Shown piece after piece: positions 42,061-51,528 of a DNA stretch of 64,000 nt. Both the position numbers and the translations under genes were made by a program. The notes under the pieces are model-generated. The model was not told the origin of the DNA. It made no database searches and saw nothing but the letters and a program-made list of their open reading frames with translations. The stretch spans positions 7,650,001 to 7,714,000 of the forward strand of contig NZ_JASTLC010000001.1 of the NCBI RefSeq assembly GCF_030499575.1. The letters run 5' to 3'. The DNA is from Streptomyces sp. DG2A-72 (GTDB lineage: Bacteria; Actinomycetota; Actinomycetes; Streptomycetales; Streptomycetaceae). Each line of letters begins with the position of its first letter. Position 1 is the first letter of the stretch.

Positions 42061-42488
42061 ATGCCGCTGCACCCTCTCACCGCCGTCCGGCCGCACCTCG
42101 CCCTCAAGGCCGCGCACCCGGCACTCGCCGCCGACCCGGAGTTCGTGACGCGGTTCAGCCGGGAGACCGAGACGGTACGGGCGCTCGGCGCACTGCCGTC
42201 CGTAGCGACCGCCGCAAGCCCCTGTGGAACTGGGAGCGCCCCGGCACCATCGGCTCCGGCGCGGCCCCGCCCTCGCTGCTCGCGGGCGGCTACGTCTTTT
42301 TTCCCCGGACCGCCGTCAACCTCACCTCCCCCGAGGAGGACGTGGTCGCGGTCGACCTGCGCACCCACCGCACGGCCTGGACCCTCAAGTCCATCGACAG
42401 CGCCGCCACCGAGCCCCGACTCCTCGCCGACGACCGGACCCTGTACGTCCTGCGCGGCAACCGCCTCAGGGCGTACCCGCAGACCTGA
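42061..42488 (+). pseudogene. Second kinase/PQQ-propeller remnant
   Basis: The segment begins with LALKAAHPALAADPEFVTRF then SRETETVRALGA, which matches the VALKVIHPELA...RF.RE region of kinase subdomains II-III. It then switches frame into propeller repeats (PPSLLAGGYVFFPRTAVNLT, EEDVVAVDLRTHRTAWTLKS, ADDRTLYVLRGNRLRAYPQT) and stops at 42486-42488. It follows the first remnant directly. The two may be tandem paralogues or one gene rearranged. The 139 bp between here and 42628 hold the promoter region of the dehydrogenase gene. Confidence 0.7.
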
Positions 42489-42627
42489 ACCAGGGCGACA
42501 TCGGCCGATCGGGGTCCGGGGCCGCGCGAGGGGTGGTGGGGTCGTCCGGTATCGGGTACTAACGATCCAGTAGCACCAGTCAGTAACGTGCGGCCCCAAG
42601 ATCCCTATTCGCGGCGAGGTGAGCCTC

Positions 42628-44568
42628 ATGTCCGCAGCACCCACGTCATCGTCTCGACCTTCTGTCACTGAGCGCGAGGCACGCCAGGTGGCCGAGGCCG
42701 CCCGAGAACAGGACTGGCGCAAGCCCAGCTTCGCCAAGGAACTGTTCCTGGGCCGCTTCCGGCTCGATCTGGTCCACCCGCACCCCACCCCGCCGGCCGA
42801 GGACGCGCAGCGTGGCGAGGAGTTCCTGGCCAAGCTGCGCGACTTCTGCGAGACCAAGGTGGACGCGGCCCTGATCGAGCGCGAGGCCAAGATCCCCGAC
42901 GAGGTCATCGACGGGCTCAAGGAACTCGGCGCCCTCGGCATGAAGATCGACACGAAGTACGGCGGGCTCGGCCTCACCCAGGTGTACTACAACAAGGCGC
43001 TGGCCCTGGCGGGCTCGGCCTCTCCGGCGATCGGGGTGCTGCTGTCGGCGCATCAGTCGATCGGCGTACCGCAGCCGCTGAAACTGTTCGGCACACAGGA
43101 GCAGAAGGAGCGGTTCCTGCCGCGCTGCGCCCGCACGGACATCAGCGCGTTCCTCCTCACCGAGCCGGACGTCGGCTCCGACCCGGCACGGCTCGCGACG
43201 AGCGCGGTCCCCGACGGGGACGAGTACGTCCTCGACGGCGTCAAGCTGTGGACCACCAACGGCGTCGTCGCCGACCTGCTCGTGGTGATGGCCCGGGTGC
43301 CGAAGAGCGAGGGCCACAAGGGCGGCATCACCGCCTTCGTCGTGGAGACCAACTCGCCCGGCGTCACCGTCGAGAACCGTAACGCCTTCATGGGCCTGCG
43401 CGGCATCGAGAACGGCGTCACCCGCTTCCACCAGGTCCGGGTCCCCGCCGCCCACCGCATCGGCCCCGAGGGCGCGGGCCTGAAGATCGCGCTCACGACG
43501 TTGAACACCGGGCGCCTCTCGCTGCCCGCGTCCTGCGTGGCGGCCGGCAAGTGGTGCCTGAAGATCGCCCGCGAGTGGTCGGCCGCGCGTGAGCAGTGGG
43601 GCAAGCCGATCGCGCACCACGAGGCGGTCGGGTCGAAGATCAGCTTCATCGCGGCGACGACCTTCGCACTGGAGGCCGTGCTCGACCTGTCGTCGCAGAT
43701 GGCCGACGAGGACCGCAACGACATCCGTATCGAGGGCGCGCTGGCCAAGCTCTTCGCCTCCGAGCAGGCCTGGCTGATGGCCGACGAACTCGTCCAGATC
43801 CGCGGCGGCCGGGGCTTCGAGACGGCCGAGTCGCTCGCCGCCCGCGGCGAACGTGCGGTCCCCGCCGAACAGGTCCTGCGCGATCTGCGCATCAACCGGA
43901 TCTTCGAGGGCTCGACCGAGATCATGCACCTGCTGATCGCCCGCGAGGCGGTCGACGCCCACTTGTCGGTCGCCGGCGATCTGATCGACCCCGACAAGTC
44001 CCTCCAGGACAAGGCGAAGGCGGCCGGGAACGCCGGTGTCTTCTACGCCAAGTGGCTGCCGAAGCTGGTCGCGGGGCCGGGCCAGAACCCGCGCGCGTAC
44101 GCCGAGTTCAACCGCGGCGTCGACCTCTCGCCGCATCTGCGGTACATCGAGCGCACCTCGCGCAAGCTCGCCCGCTCCACCTTCTACGCCATGTCCCGCT
44201 GGCAGGGCCGGATGGAGACCAAGCAGGGCTTCCTGGGCCGGATCGTCGACATCGGCGCGGAGCTGTTCGCGATGAGCGCGGTGTGCGTCCGGGCCGAACT
44301 CCTGCGCGGCAAGGGCGATCACGGCCGCGAGGCCTACCAACTCGCCGACGTCTTCTGCCGCCAGGCCCGCATCCGGATCGACGAACTCTTCGGCCGCCTG
44401 TGGACCAACACGGACGACCTGGACCGCAAGGTCGTCAAGGGAGTCCTCGGCGGCGCCTACACCTGGCTCGAGGAAGGCATCGTCGACCCCTCGGGCGAGG
44501 GCCCGTGGATCGCGGACGCAACCCCCGGGCCCTCACAGAAGGAGAACGTGCACCGACCGATCAGGTAG
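42628..44568 (+). CDS. Acyl-CoA dehydrogenase family protein
   Basis: A 646-residue flavoprotein from ATG 42628 (an in-frame GTG at 42619 is an alternative). The N-terminal all-alpha domain has EVIDGLKELGALGMKIDTKY and the FAD/substrate part has AFLLTEPDVGSDPARLAT and LDGVKLWTTNGVVADLLVVM. The C-terminal domain has QIRGGRGFETAESLAARGER and INRIFEGSTEIMHLLIAREA. At about 650 residues it carries a C-terminal extension relative to the 380-residue classical enzymes, like the large actinobacterial/VLCAD-type forms. It likely oxidises acyl-CoAs in fatty acid degradation. Chain length is not predictable. It is monocistronic, followed 14 bp later by the oppositely oriented lamin-tail gene. Confidence 0.9.
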   Translation: MSAAPTSSSRPSVTEREARQVAEAAREQDWRKPSFAKELFLGRFRLDLVHPHPTPPAEDAQRGEEFLAKLRDFCETKVDAALIEREAKIPDEVIDGLKELGALGMKIDTKYGGLGLTQVYYNKALALAGSASPAIGVLLSAHQSIGVPQPLKLFGTQEQKERFLPRCARTDISAFLLTEPDVGSDPARLATSAVPDGDEYVLDGVKLWTTNGVVADLLVVMARVPKSEGHKGGITAFVVETNSPGVTVENRNAFMGLRGIENGVTRFHQVRVPAAHRIGPEGAGLKIALTTLNTGRLSLPASCVAAGKWCLKIAREWSAAREQWGKPIAHHEAVGSKISFIAATTFALEAVLDLSSQMADEDRNDIRIEGALAKLFASEQAWLMADELVQIRGGRGFETAESLAARGERAVPAEQVLRDLRINRIFEGSTEIMHLLIAREAVDAHLSVAGDLIDPDKSLQDKAKAAGNAGVFYAKWLPKLVAGPGQNPRAYAEFNRGVDLSPHLRYIERTSRKLARSTFYAMSRWQGRMETKQGFLGRIVDIGAELFAMSAVCVRAELLRGKGDHGREAYQLADVFCRQARIRIDELFGRLWTNTDDLDRKVVKGVLGGAYTWLEEGIVDPSGEGPWIADATPGPSQKENVHRPIR

Positions 44569-44582
44569 GCGTCAGCCGGTCC

Positions 44583-45038
44583 TCAACACCACTTGTCGCT
44601 GGGGTTGGCCGTCGTCCAGGAGCAGGCGTCGACCTTGGCGCCGTTCGCCTTGGTCAGGGTCGCCGTGTCGCTGGTGTTGTTCCAGACGTACCAGCTGCGG
44701 TCCTGGTACTTGTTCACCGTGGTGTCCCTGCCGACGCCGGTCTTCACCTTCATCGTCTTGCCCTTCCCGATCCTCACGTTCGGGAAGACGTACCGGTGAT
44801 TGGCCTTGTCCTTCAGGATCCAGCCCTTCAGCGAGATCGCCGCACCGCTGGTGTTCTTGATCTCCACCCACTCGCCGTTGAGGCTGAGGTTGGAGCCGTT
44901 GTCCGAGCCCGGGCTGTCGAACCACACGTGGCGGATGACCACGCCCCCGGCGGCCTGGGCCGGAGTGCTGAGCACGGAGCCGGTGAGGGCCAGGGCACCC
45001 GCGAGTGCGGGCACGGCGAAAGCGGCGCGTATGCGCAT
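44583..45038 (-). CDS. Secreted lamin-tail-domain protein
   Basis: A 151-residue protein starting at ATG 45038 with AGGGGGA upstream. The signal peptide is MRIRAAFAVPALAGALALTG, cleaved near STPAQA. The mature part is a single lamin-tail (LTD) immunoglobulin-like domain: VVIRHVWFDSPGSDNGSNLS, LNGEWVEIKNTSGAAISLKG and WILKDKANHRYVFPN, ending in WTTANPSDKWC with two Cys. LTD proteins in Streptomyces are small secreted or wall-associated proteins of unclear role, perhaps in binding nucleic acids or surface structure. It shares a 187-bp divergent region (45039-45225) with dxr. Confidence 0.85.
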   Translation of the reverse strand: MRIRAAFAVPALAGALALTGSVLSTPAQAAGGVVIRHVWFDSPGSDNGSNLSLNGEWVEIKNTSGAAISLKGWILKDKANHRYVFPNVRIGKGKTMKVKTGVGRDTTVNKYQDRSWYVWNNTSDTATLTKANGAKVDACSWTTANPSDKWC

Positions 45039-45246
45039 GGAGAGATCCCCCTGGATGTCTGCCGATGGCCGGTCGTCTGCCAGCCAGGACAGAAGAGTTA
45101 TCACATGACCTTCACGAGAGCTTCACAAAGGGGGAAGTTGCCCCGATCGCCGCCAAGAACCGATAAGGCACCCTCCCGAGGGATGCCCTGTCCTTCCGCA
45201 CACCCGATACGGCCACAATGGAGGAATGAGCGACAGTCCAGCCCCC

Positions 45247-45449
45247 CAGGGCACGGGCCGGAAGCCCCGTCTGCCCCGCGACGCCATGCACGCACTCTCG
45301 CCGCACCGGGCGCCGACCCAAGTACATCCGGTACGAGGGCCAGTGCCCGGCACGCCGAGAGCACGCACCTGCTGTCGACATCAGCCGCTCCGCGGCGGGC
45401 GCAGGGCCCGCCCTCCGGGCGGACGACGGGGCTTCCGGCCCGCGCCCTG
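45247..45449. mobile_element. MITE-like element inserted in the 5' end of dxr
   Basis: Two 25-bp inverted repeats bound the segment, CAGGGCACGGGCC... at 45247-45271 and its complement at 45425-45449, with one mismatch. Left of it the sequence reads ATG AGC GAC AGT CCA GCC CCC, matching the MSDSPAP start that I recall for Streptomyces Dxr. Right of it [20 protein letters not shown] continues in another frame. Excising 200 bp would restore one frame. No transposase is encoded, so it looks like a non-autonomous element. I cannot define a target-site duplication with confidence. Confidence 0.7.
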
Positions 45450-45476
45450 GCCGACCCACACCTCGTCTACGACCCG

Positions 45477-46682
45477 GTGACGGGCGACGGTCCGAAGGAC
45501 GTGGTCATCCTCGGCTCCACCGGGTCGATCGGCACCCAGGCCATCGACCTCGTACTGCGCAACCCGGACCGGTTCCGGGTCACCGGACTCTCCGCCGCCG
45601 GCGGACGGGTCGCCCTCCTCGCCGAGCAGGCGCACCGGCTGCGCGTCCGCACCGTTGCGGTCGCCCGTGAGGACGTCGTACCGGCGCTGCGCGAGGCCCT
45701 CGCCGCCGCGTACGGCGCGGGGGAGCCGCTCCCCGAGATCCTCGCCGGACCGGATGCGGCCACCCAGCTCGCCGCCTCCGACTGCCACACCGTGCTGAAC
45801 GGCATCACCGGCTCGATCGGCCTCTCCCCGACCCTCGCTGCCCTGGAGGCGGGCCGCACGCTCGCGCTCGCCAACAAGGAGTCGCTCATCGTGGGCGGTC
45901 CGCTGGTCAAGGCGGTCGCCAAGCCCGGCCAGATCATCCCGGTCGACTCCGAGCACGCGGCGCTGTTCCAGGCGCTGGCGTCCGGTTCGCGGGCCGACGT
46001 ACGGAAGCTGGTCGTCACGGCGTCCGGTGGACCCTTCCGCGGCCGCACGAAGGCCGACCTGGACCGGGTGACCGTCGAGGACGCCCTCGCCCACCCCACC
46101 TGGGCGATGGGCCCGGTGATCACGATCAACTCCGCGACCCTGGTCAACAAAGGGCTGGAAGTCATCGAGGCACACCTCCTCTACGACATTCCCTTCGACC
46201 GCATTGAGGTGGTCGTGCATCCCCAGTCGTATGTCCACTCGATGGTTGAGTTCACCGACGGATCCACGATCGCCCAGGCGACGCCCCCCGACATGCGCGG
46301 GCCGATCGCCATCGGCCTCGGCTGGCCGGAACGCGTCCCCGACGCCGCGCCCACGTTCGACTGGAGCACGGCGTCCACCTGGGAGTTCTTCCCGCTCGAC
46401 ACCGACGCGTTTCCGTCGGTCGGACTCGCCCGGCATGTGGGGCAGCTCGCGGGCACGGCCCCGGCGGTGTTCAATGCCGCCAACGAGGAGTGCGTGGAGG
46501 CCTTCCGGGCCGGCGCACTGCCGTTCAACGGGATCATGGAGACTGTGACGCGCGTGGTCGAGGAGCACGGCACACCGCGTACGGGAACTTCACTCACCGT
46601 CGCGGACGTCCTCCAGGCGGAGGCCTGGGCGCGGACCCGGGCGAGCGAACTGGCGGCACAGACGGCGGAGGCCCGTGCATGA
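45477..46682 (+). CDS. dxr: 1-deoxy-D-xylulose 5-phosphate reductoisomerase (5' end disrupted)
   Basis: Second enzyme of the MEP isoprenoid pathway; converts DXP to MEP with NADPH. From GTG 45477 the protein is 401 residues, close to the family length. The NADPH-binding start is [20 protein letters not shown]. It has [15 protein letters not shown], the metal-binding [23 protein letters not shown] and [20 protein letters not shown]. The ancestral start is probably ATG 45226 (MSDSPAP), now separated from the body by a 200-bp insertion that shifts the frame. GTG 45477 has no visible Shine-Dalgarno. An ATG at 45183 is in frame through the insertion and would add 98 unrelated residues. Dxr is expected to be essential unless a second copy exists, so some start must work or the sequence has an error. 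It overlaps the next gene by ATGA. Confidence 0.85.
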   Translation: MTGDGPKDVVILGSTGSIGTQAIDLVLRNPDRFRVTGLSAAGGRVALLAEQAHRLRVRTVAVAREDVVPALREALAAAYGAGEPLPEILAGPDAATQLAASDCHTVLNGITGSIGLSPTLAALEAGRTLALANKESLIVGGPLVKAVAKPGQIIPVDSEHAALFQALASGSRADVRKLVVTASGGPFRGRTKADLDRVTVEDALAHPTWAMGPVITINSATLVNKGLEVIEAHLLYDIPFDRIEVVVHPQSYVHSMVEFTDGSTIAQATPPDMRGPIAIGLGWPERVPDAAPTFDWSTASTWEFFPLDTDAFPSVGLARHVGQLAGTAPAVFNAANEECVEAFRAGALPFNGIMETVTRVVEEHGTPRTGTSLTVADVLQAEAWARTRASELAAQTAEARA

Positions 46683-47983
46683 CGACCTTGATGTTCATCC
46701 TCGGCATAGTGGTCTTCGCGTTCGGCCTCCTGGTCTCGATCGCGTGGCACGAACTGGGGCACCTGTCCACGGCCAAGCTCTTCGGCATCCGCGTACCGCA
46801 GTACATGGTCGGCTTCGGCCCGACGATCTTCTCGCGCAAGAAGGGTGAGACCGAGTACGGCATCAAGGCCATCCCGTTCGGCGGCTACATCCGCATGATC
46901 GGCATGTTCCCGCCCGGCCCCGACGGCCGCCTCGAAGCCCGCTCCACCTCACCGTGGCGCGGCATGATCGAGGACGCCCGCTCGGCGGCCTTCGAGGAAC
47001 TGCGGCCCGGCGACGAGACCCGGCTCTTCTACACGCGCAAGCCGTGGAAGCGCGTCATCGTGATGTTCGCGGGCCCCTTCATGAACCTGATCCTGGCGGT
47101 GGCGCTCTTCCTCACCGTCCTGATGGGCTTCGGCATCTCCCAGCAGACCACCACCGTCAGCTCCGTCTCCCAGTGCGTCATCGCACAGACCGAGAACCGC
47201 GACACCTGCGAGAAGTCCGACCCCGCCTCCCCGGCCGCGGCCGCGGGTCTGAAAGCGGGCGACAAGATCGTCTCCTTCGGCGGAGTGCGCACCGACGACT
47301 GGAACCAGCTCTCCGACCTCATCCGCGCCAACCCCGGCAAGGACGTCCCGATCGTCGTGGACCGCGACGGCGAGGAAGTCACCCTGCACGCGAAGATCGT
47401 CGCCAACCAGGTCGCCAAGAAGGACTCCAGCGGCCAGATCGTCCAGGGCGAGTTCGTCTCGGCGGGCTTCCTCGGCTTCAGCGCCGCCACCGGCATCGTC
47501 AAACAGGACTTCGGCGACTCCCTGACCTGGATGGGCGAGCGGGTGGGCGACGCCGTCGACTCCCTCGCCGCCATCCCCAGCAAGGTCCCCGCGCTGTGGG
47601 ACGCCGCCTTCGGTGACGGCGAGCGCGAGGCGGACTCCCCGATGGGCGTGGTGGGCGCGGCCCGCGTCGGCGGCGAGATCTTCACCCTCGACATCCCGCC
47701 GACGCAGCAGCTGGCGATGGCGTTGATGCTGGTGGCAGGTTTCAACCTCTCCCTGTTCCTCTTCAACATGCTCCCGCTGCTGCCGCTGGACGGCGGCCAT
47801 ATCGCGGGCGCCCTGTGGGAGTCCCTGCGCCGCAACCTGGCGAAGGTGCTGCGCCGCCCCGACCCCGGCCCGTTCGATGTGGCGAAGCTGATGCCGGTGG
47901 CCTATGTGGTGGCCGGGATCTTCATCTGCTTCACGCTGCTCGTGCTGGTGGCGGACGTGGTTAACCCGGTGAGAATCTCCTAG
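46679..47983 (+). CDS. M50-family site-2 metalloprotease (RseP/RIP type)
   Basis: A 434-residue intramembrane zinc protease. The first helix carries HELGH (His24, Glu25, His28) in [20 protein letters not shown], with [20 protein letters not shown] and [19 protein letters not shown] domain lies around residues 165-245 ([20 protein letters not shown]). The third catalytic element is [17 protein letters not shown] with the conserved Asp. Such proteases cleave membrane-embedded anti-sigma factors and other substrates after a first cut. Coupled by ATGA to dxr and followed by ispG, the standard arrangement in Streptomyces. A hairpin terminator lies at 48001. Confidence 0.92.
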   Translation: MTTLMFILGIVVFAFGLLVSIAWHELGHLSTAKLFGIRVPQYMVGFGPTIFSRKKGETEYGIKAIPFGGYIRMIGMFPPGPDGRLEARSTSPWRGMIEDARSAAFEELRPGDETRLFYTRKPWKRVIVMFAGPFMNLILAVALFLTVLMGFGISQQTTTVSSVSQCVIAQTENRDTCEKSDPASPAAAAGLKAGDKIVSFGGVRTDDWNQLSDLIRANPGKDVPIVVDRDGEEVTLHAKIVANQVAKKDSSGQIVQGEFVSAGFLGFSAATGIVKQDFGDSLTWMGERVGDAVDSLAAIPSKVPALWDAAFGDGEREADSPMGVVGAARVGGEIFTLDIPPTQQLAMALMLVAGFNLSLFLFNMLPLLPLDGGHIAGALWESLRRNLAKVLRRPDPGPFDVAKLMPVAYVVAGIFICFTLLVLVADVVNPVRIS

Positions 47984-48000
47984 TCATACGGAGTTCGTGG

Positions 48001-48027
48001 CGGCCCGGCACGATCTGTGCTGGGCCG
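48001..48027. terminator. Hairpin after the M50 protease gene
   Basis: CGGCCCGGCAC (48001-48011) pairs with GTGCTGGGCCG (48017-48027) with one wobble and a 5-nt loop, followed by TTCTCC. It suggests that ispG has its own promoter in the remaining 124 bp. Confidence 0.75.
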
Positions 48028-48151
48028 TTCTCCATCGAGTGGGTTTACGAGCGCGATGTGCCCGGGCCCAGGCAGGTGCCGTAATCTCGAAGCCTGGAGC
48101 CCGCCCTCGACGGGAACCGGACTTGATCCACGACTTGGGGTTGCACAGCAG

Positions 48152-49309
48152 ATGACTGCGATTTCTCTCGGCATGCCGTCCGTTCCGACCAAGCTCGCCG
48201 AACGCCGGAAGAGCCGGCAGATCCAGGTCGGATCCGTGGCGGTCGGCGGAGACGCTCCCGTGTCGGTCCAGTCGATGACCACGACCCGTACGTCGGACAT
48301 CGGCGCCACGCTCCAGCAGATCGCCGAACTCACGGCGTCCGGCTGCCAGATCGTGCGCGTCGCCTGCCCCACGCAGGACGACGCCGACGCCCTCGCGACC
48401 ATCGCCCGCAAGTCGCAGATCCCGGTGATCGCGGACATCCACTTCCAGCCGAAATACGTCTTCGCCGCCATCGAGGCGGGCTGCGCCGCGGTCCGCGTCA
48501 ACCCCGGCAACATCAAGCAGTTCGACGACAAGGTCAAGGAGATCGCGCGGGCCGCGAAGGACCACGGCACGCCGATCCGTATCGGCGTGAACGCGGGCTC
48601 GCTGGACCGCCGCCTGCTCCAGAAGTACGGCAAGGCGACCCCCGAGGCGCTCGCGGAGTCCGCCCTCTGGGAGGCGTCCCTCTTCGAGGAGCACGACTTC
48701 CGGGACATCAAGATCTCGGTCAAGCACAACGACCCGGTGATCATGGTCGAGGCGTACCGTCAGCTCGCCGCCCAGTGCGACTACCCCCTCCACCTCGGTG
48801 TGACGGAGGCGGGCCCGGCCTTCCAGGGCACGATCAAGTCGGCGGTGGCCTTCGGCGCCCTTCTCTCCCAGGGCATCGGCGACACGATCCGCGTCTCGCT
48901 GTCCGCGCCTCCGGTGGAGGAGGTCAAGGTCGGCAACCAGATCCTGGAGTCCCTGAACCTCAAGCAGCGCGGCCTGGAGATCGTCTCCTGCCCGTCCTGC
49001 GGCCGCGCCCAGGTCGACGTCTACAAGCTCGCCGAGGAAGTCACCGCGGGCCTCACCGGCATGGAGGTCCCCCTCCGCGTAGCGGTGATGGGCTGCGTGG
49101 TGAACGGCCCCGGCGAGGCCCGCGAAGCCGACCTCGGCGTCGCCTCCGGCAACGGCAAGGGCCAGATCTTCGTCAAGGGCGAGGTCATCAAGACCGTCCC
49201 GGAATCCAAGATCGTAGAAACCCTCATCGAAGAGGCCATGAAGCTGGCCGAACAGATGGAGGCGGACGGGACCGAGTCCGGAGAGCCGTCGGTGTCGGTG
49301 GCAGGCTGA
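48152..49309 (+). CDS. ispG: 4-hydroxy-3-methylbut-2-enyl diphosphate synthase
   Basis: A 385-residue iron-sulfur enzyme of the MEP pathway, converting MEcPP to HMBPP. The start is ATG 48152 ([20 protein letters not shown]). The TIM-barrel part includes [40 protein letters not shown] and [20 protein letters not shown]. The 4Fe-4S ligands are in [15 protein letters not shown] and [20 protein letters not shown]. With dxr in the same block, two of the seven MEP enzymes lie within 4 kb. A tandem repeat array starts 80 bp after its stop. Confidence 0.95.
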   Translation: MTAISLGMPSVPTKLAERRKSRQIQVGSVAVGGDAPVSVQSMTTTRTSDIGATLQQIAELTASGCQIVRVACPTQDDADALATIARKSQIPVIADIHFQPKYVFAAIEAGCAAVRVNPGNIKQFDDKVKEIARAAKDHGTPIRIGVNAGSLDRRLLQKYGKATPEALAESALWEASLFEEHDFRDIKISVKHNDPVIMVEAYRQLAAQCDYPLHLGVTEAGPAFQGTIKSAVAFGALLSQGIGDTIRVSLSAPPVEEVKVGNQILESLNLKQRGLEIVSCPSCGRAQVDVYKLAEEVTAGLTGMEVPLRVAVMGCVVNGPGEAREADLGVASGNGKGQIFVKGEVIKTVPESKIVETLIEEAMKLAEQMEADGTESGEPSVSVAG

Positions 49310-49390
49310 CGGGGGTTGGGGGCCGACACGTCTCGGGGCCGGCCACTTCCCTCAGCCCATCCGGCGCGCGAGAACAAGTGACCCCATCCC

Positions 49391-49890
49391 TAACCCCAGC
49401 CCTCCGCTGGAGGGCTGCCCCCTCGACGCCGATCGGGACGCAATCCCACCGGTCCGGCGTCCGCGGACGAGGGCTGCGATCCCCAGCCCCCACCCACCCG
49501 CTGGGCCTGACCTCTCGACGCCGGTCTCTGCAATCCGGCCGGTCTGGTGTTTGCGGACGGGGGCTGCGATCCCTGGCCCCTACCCGTCCGCTGGGGCCTG
49601 GCCTCTCGGCGTCGGTCTCTGCAATCCGGCCGGTCCGGCGTTCGCGGACGAGGGCTGCGATCCCTAGCCCCCACCCGCCCGCTGGGGCCTGCCTTCTCAA
49701 CGTCGGCGCGCATCACTCAGCTCGTCCGGCGTTGGGGCGGCAGGGGACGCCGTCCCCATTCCTAGCCCCTCCCGTCCGCTGGGGCCGACCTCTTGGGTGC
49801 CGGTCGGCATCATTCAGCCCGTCCGGCGTTTGAGGACGAGGCCGTTCAGGCCGAAGCGGGGGTCTGGGGGCGGCAGCCCCCAGGGGCGGT
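49391..49890. repeat. Tandem array of degenerate 91-96-bp units after ispG
   Basis: Units start at 49425, 49517, 49608, 49699 and 49795, giving periods of 92, 91, 91 and 96 bp; a partial unit precedes them. Each contains a variant of GGTCCGGCGTTCGCGGACGA, then GGGCTGCGATCCC and CCCGTCCGCTGGGGCC. The last unit ends in a perfect hairpin, CTGGGGGC-GGCA-GCCCCCAG (49864-49883), that may terminate ispG transcription. The region 49310-50004 contains no gene that I can support. Confidence 0.8.
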
Positions 49891-50004
49891 CACCTCAACG
49901 TACGGTCGGAGGGAAGCAGGCGGCCACCTCCACGGGGGCGGCGCGGCTCAGCTTCCGCAGGTACAGTGCGGAGATCAGCAGACCTTAGGGTGAGGGCCCC
50001 GCAC

Positions 50005-50853
50005 GTGTTGACCCAGACCACCTCCCGGGTTCTCGAACCGAGCGACCTGGACGCCGCGCTCGCCGTTCTCGACCGCGAGCCGGTCGCGAACGCCTTCGTG
50101 GCATCCCGGGTGCAGATCGCGGGCCTGGACCCGTGGCGGCTCGGCGGCGAGATGTGGGGCTGGTACGAGGACGGCATGCTGACGTCCCTCTGCTACGCGG
50201 GCGCCAACCTCGTCCCGATCTGCGCGACACCGAGGGCCGTACGGGCCTTCGCGGACCGGGCGCGAAGGGCCGGCCGCCGCTGCTCCTCCATCGTCGGCCC
50301 CGCCGAGGCCACCGCCCAGCTGTGGCGCCTGCTCGAACCGGGCTGGGGCCCGGCCCGCGAGGTCCGCTCCCACCAGCCCCTCATGGTCGCCGACCGCCTC
50401 CCCGCCGACATCTCCCCGGATCCGTACGTCCGCCGCATCCGCAAGGACGAGATGGAGACGATCATGCCGGCGTGCGTGGCGATGTTCACCGAGGAGGTCG
50501 GCATCTCACCCATGGCCGGCGACGGCGGCCTCCTCTACCAGGCCCGGGTCGCCGAACTCGTCGGCTCCGGCCGCTCCTTCGCCCGTCTCGGCCCCGACGG
50601 CAAGGTCGTCTTCAAGGCGGAGATCGGCGCCGCGACGGACCGGGCCTGCCAGATCCAGGGCGTATGGGTGGCCCCCGAGTACCGGGGGAGGGGCATCGCG
50701 GCCCCGGGCATGGCGGCGGTACTGCGCTACGCCCTGGCGGACGTGGCCCCGGTCGTCAGCCTCTACGTCAACGACTTCAACACGGCGGCGAGAAGGGCGT
50801 ACAGGCGCGTGGGCTTCCGGGAAGTCGGAGCGTTCATGAGCGTGCTCTTCTGA
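50005..50853 (+). CDS. GNAT N-acetyltransferase with DUF4081 N-terminal domain
   Basis: A 282-residue protein starting at GTG 50005, supported by AGGGTGAGGG at 49987-49996. The first 130 residues (SRVLEPSDLDAALAVLDREP, VANAFVASRVQIAGLDPWRL, WGWYEDGMLTSLCYAGANLV) form the DUF4081 domain, a degenerate GNAT-like half. The second half has the acetyl-CoA loop VWVAPEYRGRGIAAPGMAAV and SLYVNDFNTAARRAYRRVGF. The substrate is unknown. It is conserved next to ispG/proS in Streptomyces and lies 36 bp upstream of a second GNAT gene, so the two are probably cotranscribed. Confidence 0.85.
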   Translation: MLTQTTSRVLEPSDLDAALAVLDREPVANAFVASRVQIAGLDPWRLGGEMWGWYEDGMLTSLCYAGANLVPICATPRAVRAFADRARRAGRRCSSIVGPAEATAQLWRLLEPGWGPAREVRSHQPLMVADRLPADISPDPYVRRIRKDEMETIMPACVAMFTEEVGISPMAGDGGLLYQARVAELVGSGRSFARLGPDGKVVFKAEIGAATDRACQIQGVWVAPEYRGRGIAAPGMAAVLRYALADVAPVVSLYVNDFNTAARRAYRRVGFREVGAFMSVLF

Positions 50854-50889
50854 AACCGACGACTCGAACCCCCCTGTAGTCTCCCCGAC

Positions 50890-51456
50890 ATGCTGCGTTT
50901 TCCCGGTCACGGCCACCGCCACCCCGAAGACATCGTGATCGGCCCCCTGGACCTCCCCGCAAGGATCGACGAGGCACTCGCAGTCCAAGCAGTTGCGTTC
51001 GGACTCGGTTCCGACGAGGTCGCCGTACGCCGCCAGATCGTCCTGCGGCACATGACCTACCCAGGGGCAAGGGCGTTCGGCGCCACCGCAGCGGATCGTC
51101 TCGTCGGGTTCGTCTACGGCATGCCCAACGACCGCTCCCACTGGTGGTCCACGGTCGTGGAGCCGTACCTCCGCGCCCAGGGCCACGCCGACTGGCTCGA
51201 CGACTCCTTCGTGATCACCGAGCTGCATGTCCACCCGCGTTACCAGAACCGCGGCATCGGCCGCTCCCTGATCACCACGATCACGGACACCGCCGACGAA
51301 CCCCGCTCGATCCTCTCCGCGATCGACACCGACAGCCCGGCCCGCGGCCTGTACCACTCCCTCGGCTACCAGGACCTGGCCCGCCAGGTCCTCTTCCCCA
51401 GCGCCCCGAAGCCGTACGCCGTCATGGGCGCCCAGCTTCCCCTCCGCCGCCGCTAA
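50890..51456 (+). CDS. GNAT-family N-acetyltransferase
   Basis: A 188-residue single-domain acetyltransferase. The acetyl-CoA-binding region is ITELHVHPRYQNRGIGRSLI, followed by LSAIDTDSPARGLYHSLGYQ. The N-terminal part (MLRFPGHGHRHPEDIVIGPL) is specific to this actinobacterial subfamily. No substrate can be proposed from sequence. It follows the DUF4081 acetyltransferase gene closely and precedes proS by 72 bp. Confidence 0.82.
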   Translation: MLRFPGHGHRHPEDIVIGPLDLPARIDEALAVQAVAFGLGSDEVAVRRQIVLRHMTYPGARAFGATAADRLVGFVYGMPNDRSHWWSTVVEPYLRAQGHADWLDDSFVITELHVHPRYQNRGIGRSLITTITDTADEPRSILSAIDTDSPARGLYHSLGYQDLARQVLFPSAPKPYAVMGAQLPLRRR

Positions 51457-51528
51457 CCGATTTCCACCGCCCCGCACCGCCCGGCTAACCTCCTGGCATC
51501 ACCCTTACGCAGCAGGAGTACGAGAAAC

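Noticed and set aside
43596..45446. Open frame continuing upstream of dxr through the dehydrogenase gene
   Set aside because: It is the shifted frame of the acyl-CoA dehydrogenase and of the inserted element. The dxr family similarity begins only near 45447.
49425..49890. CRISPR array
   Set aside because: Units are diverged along their whole length with no constant repeat and variable spacer pattern, and no cas genes are near.
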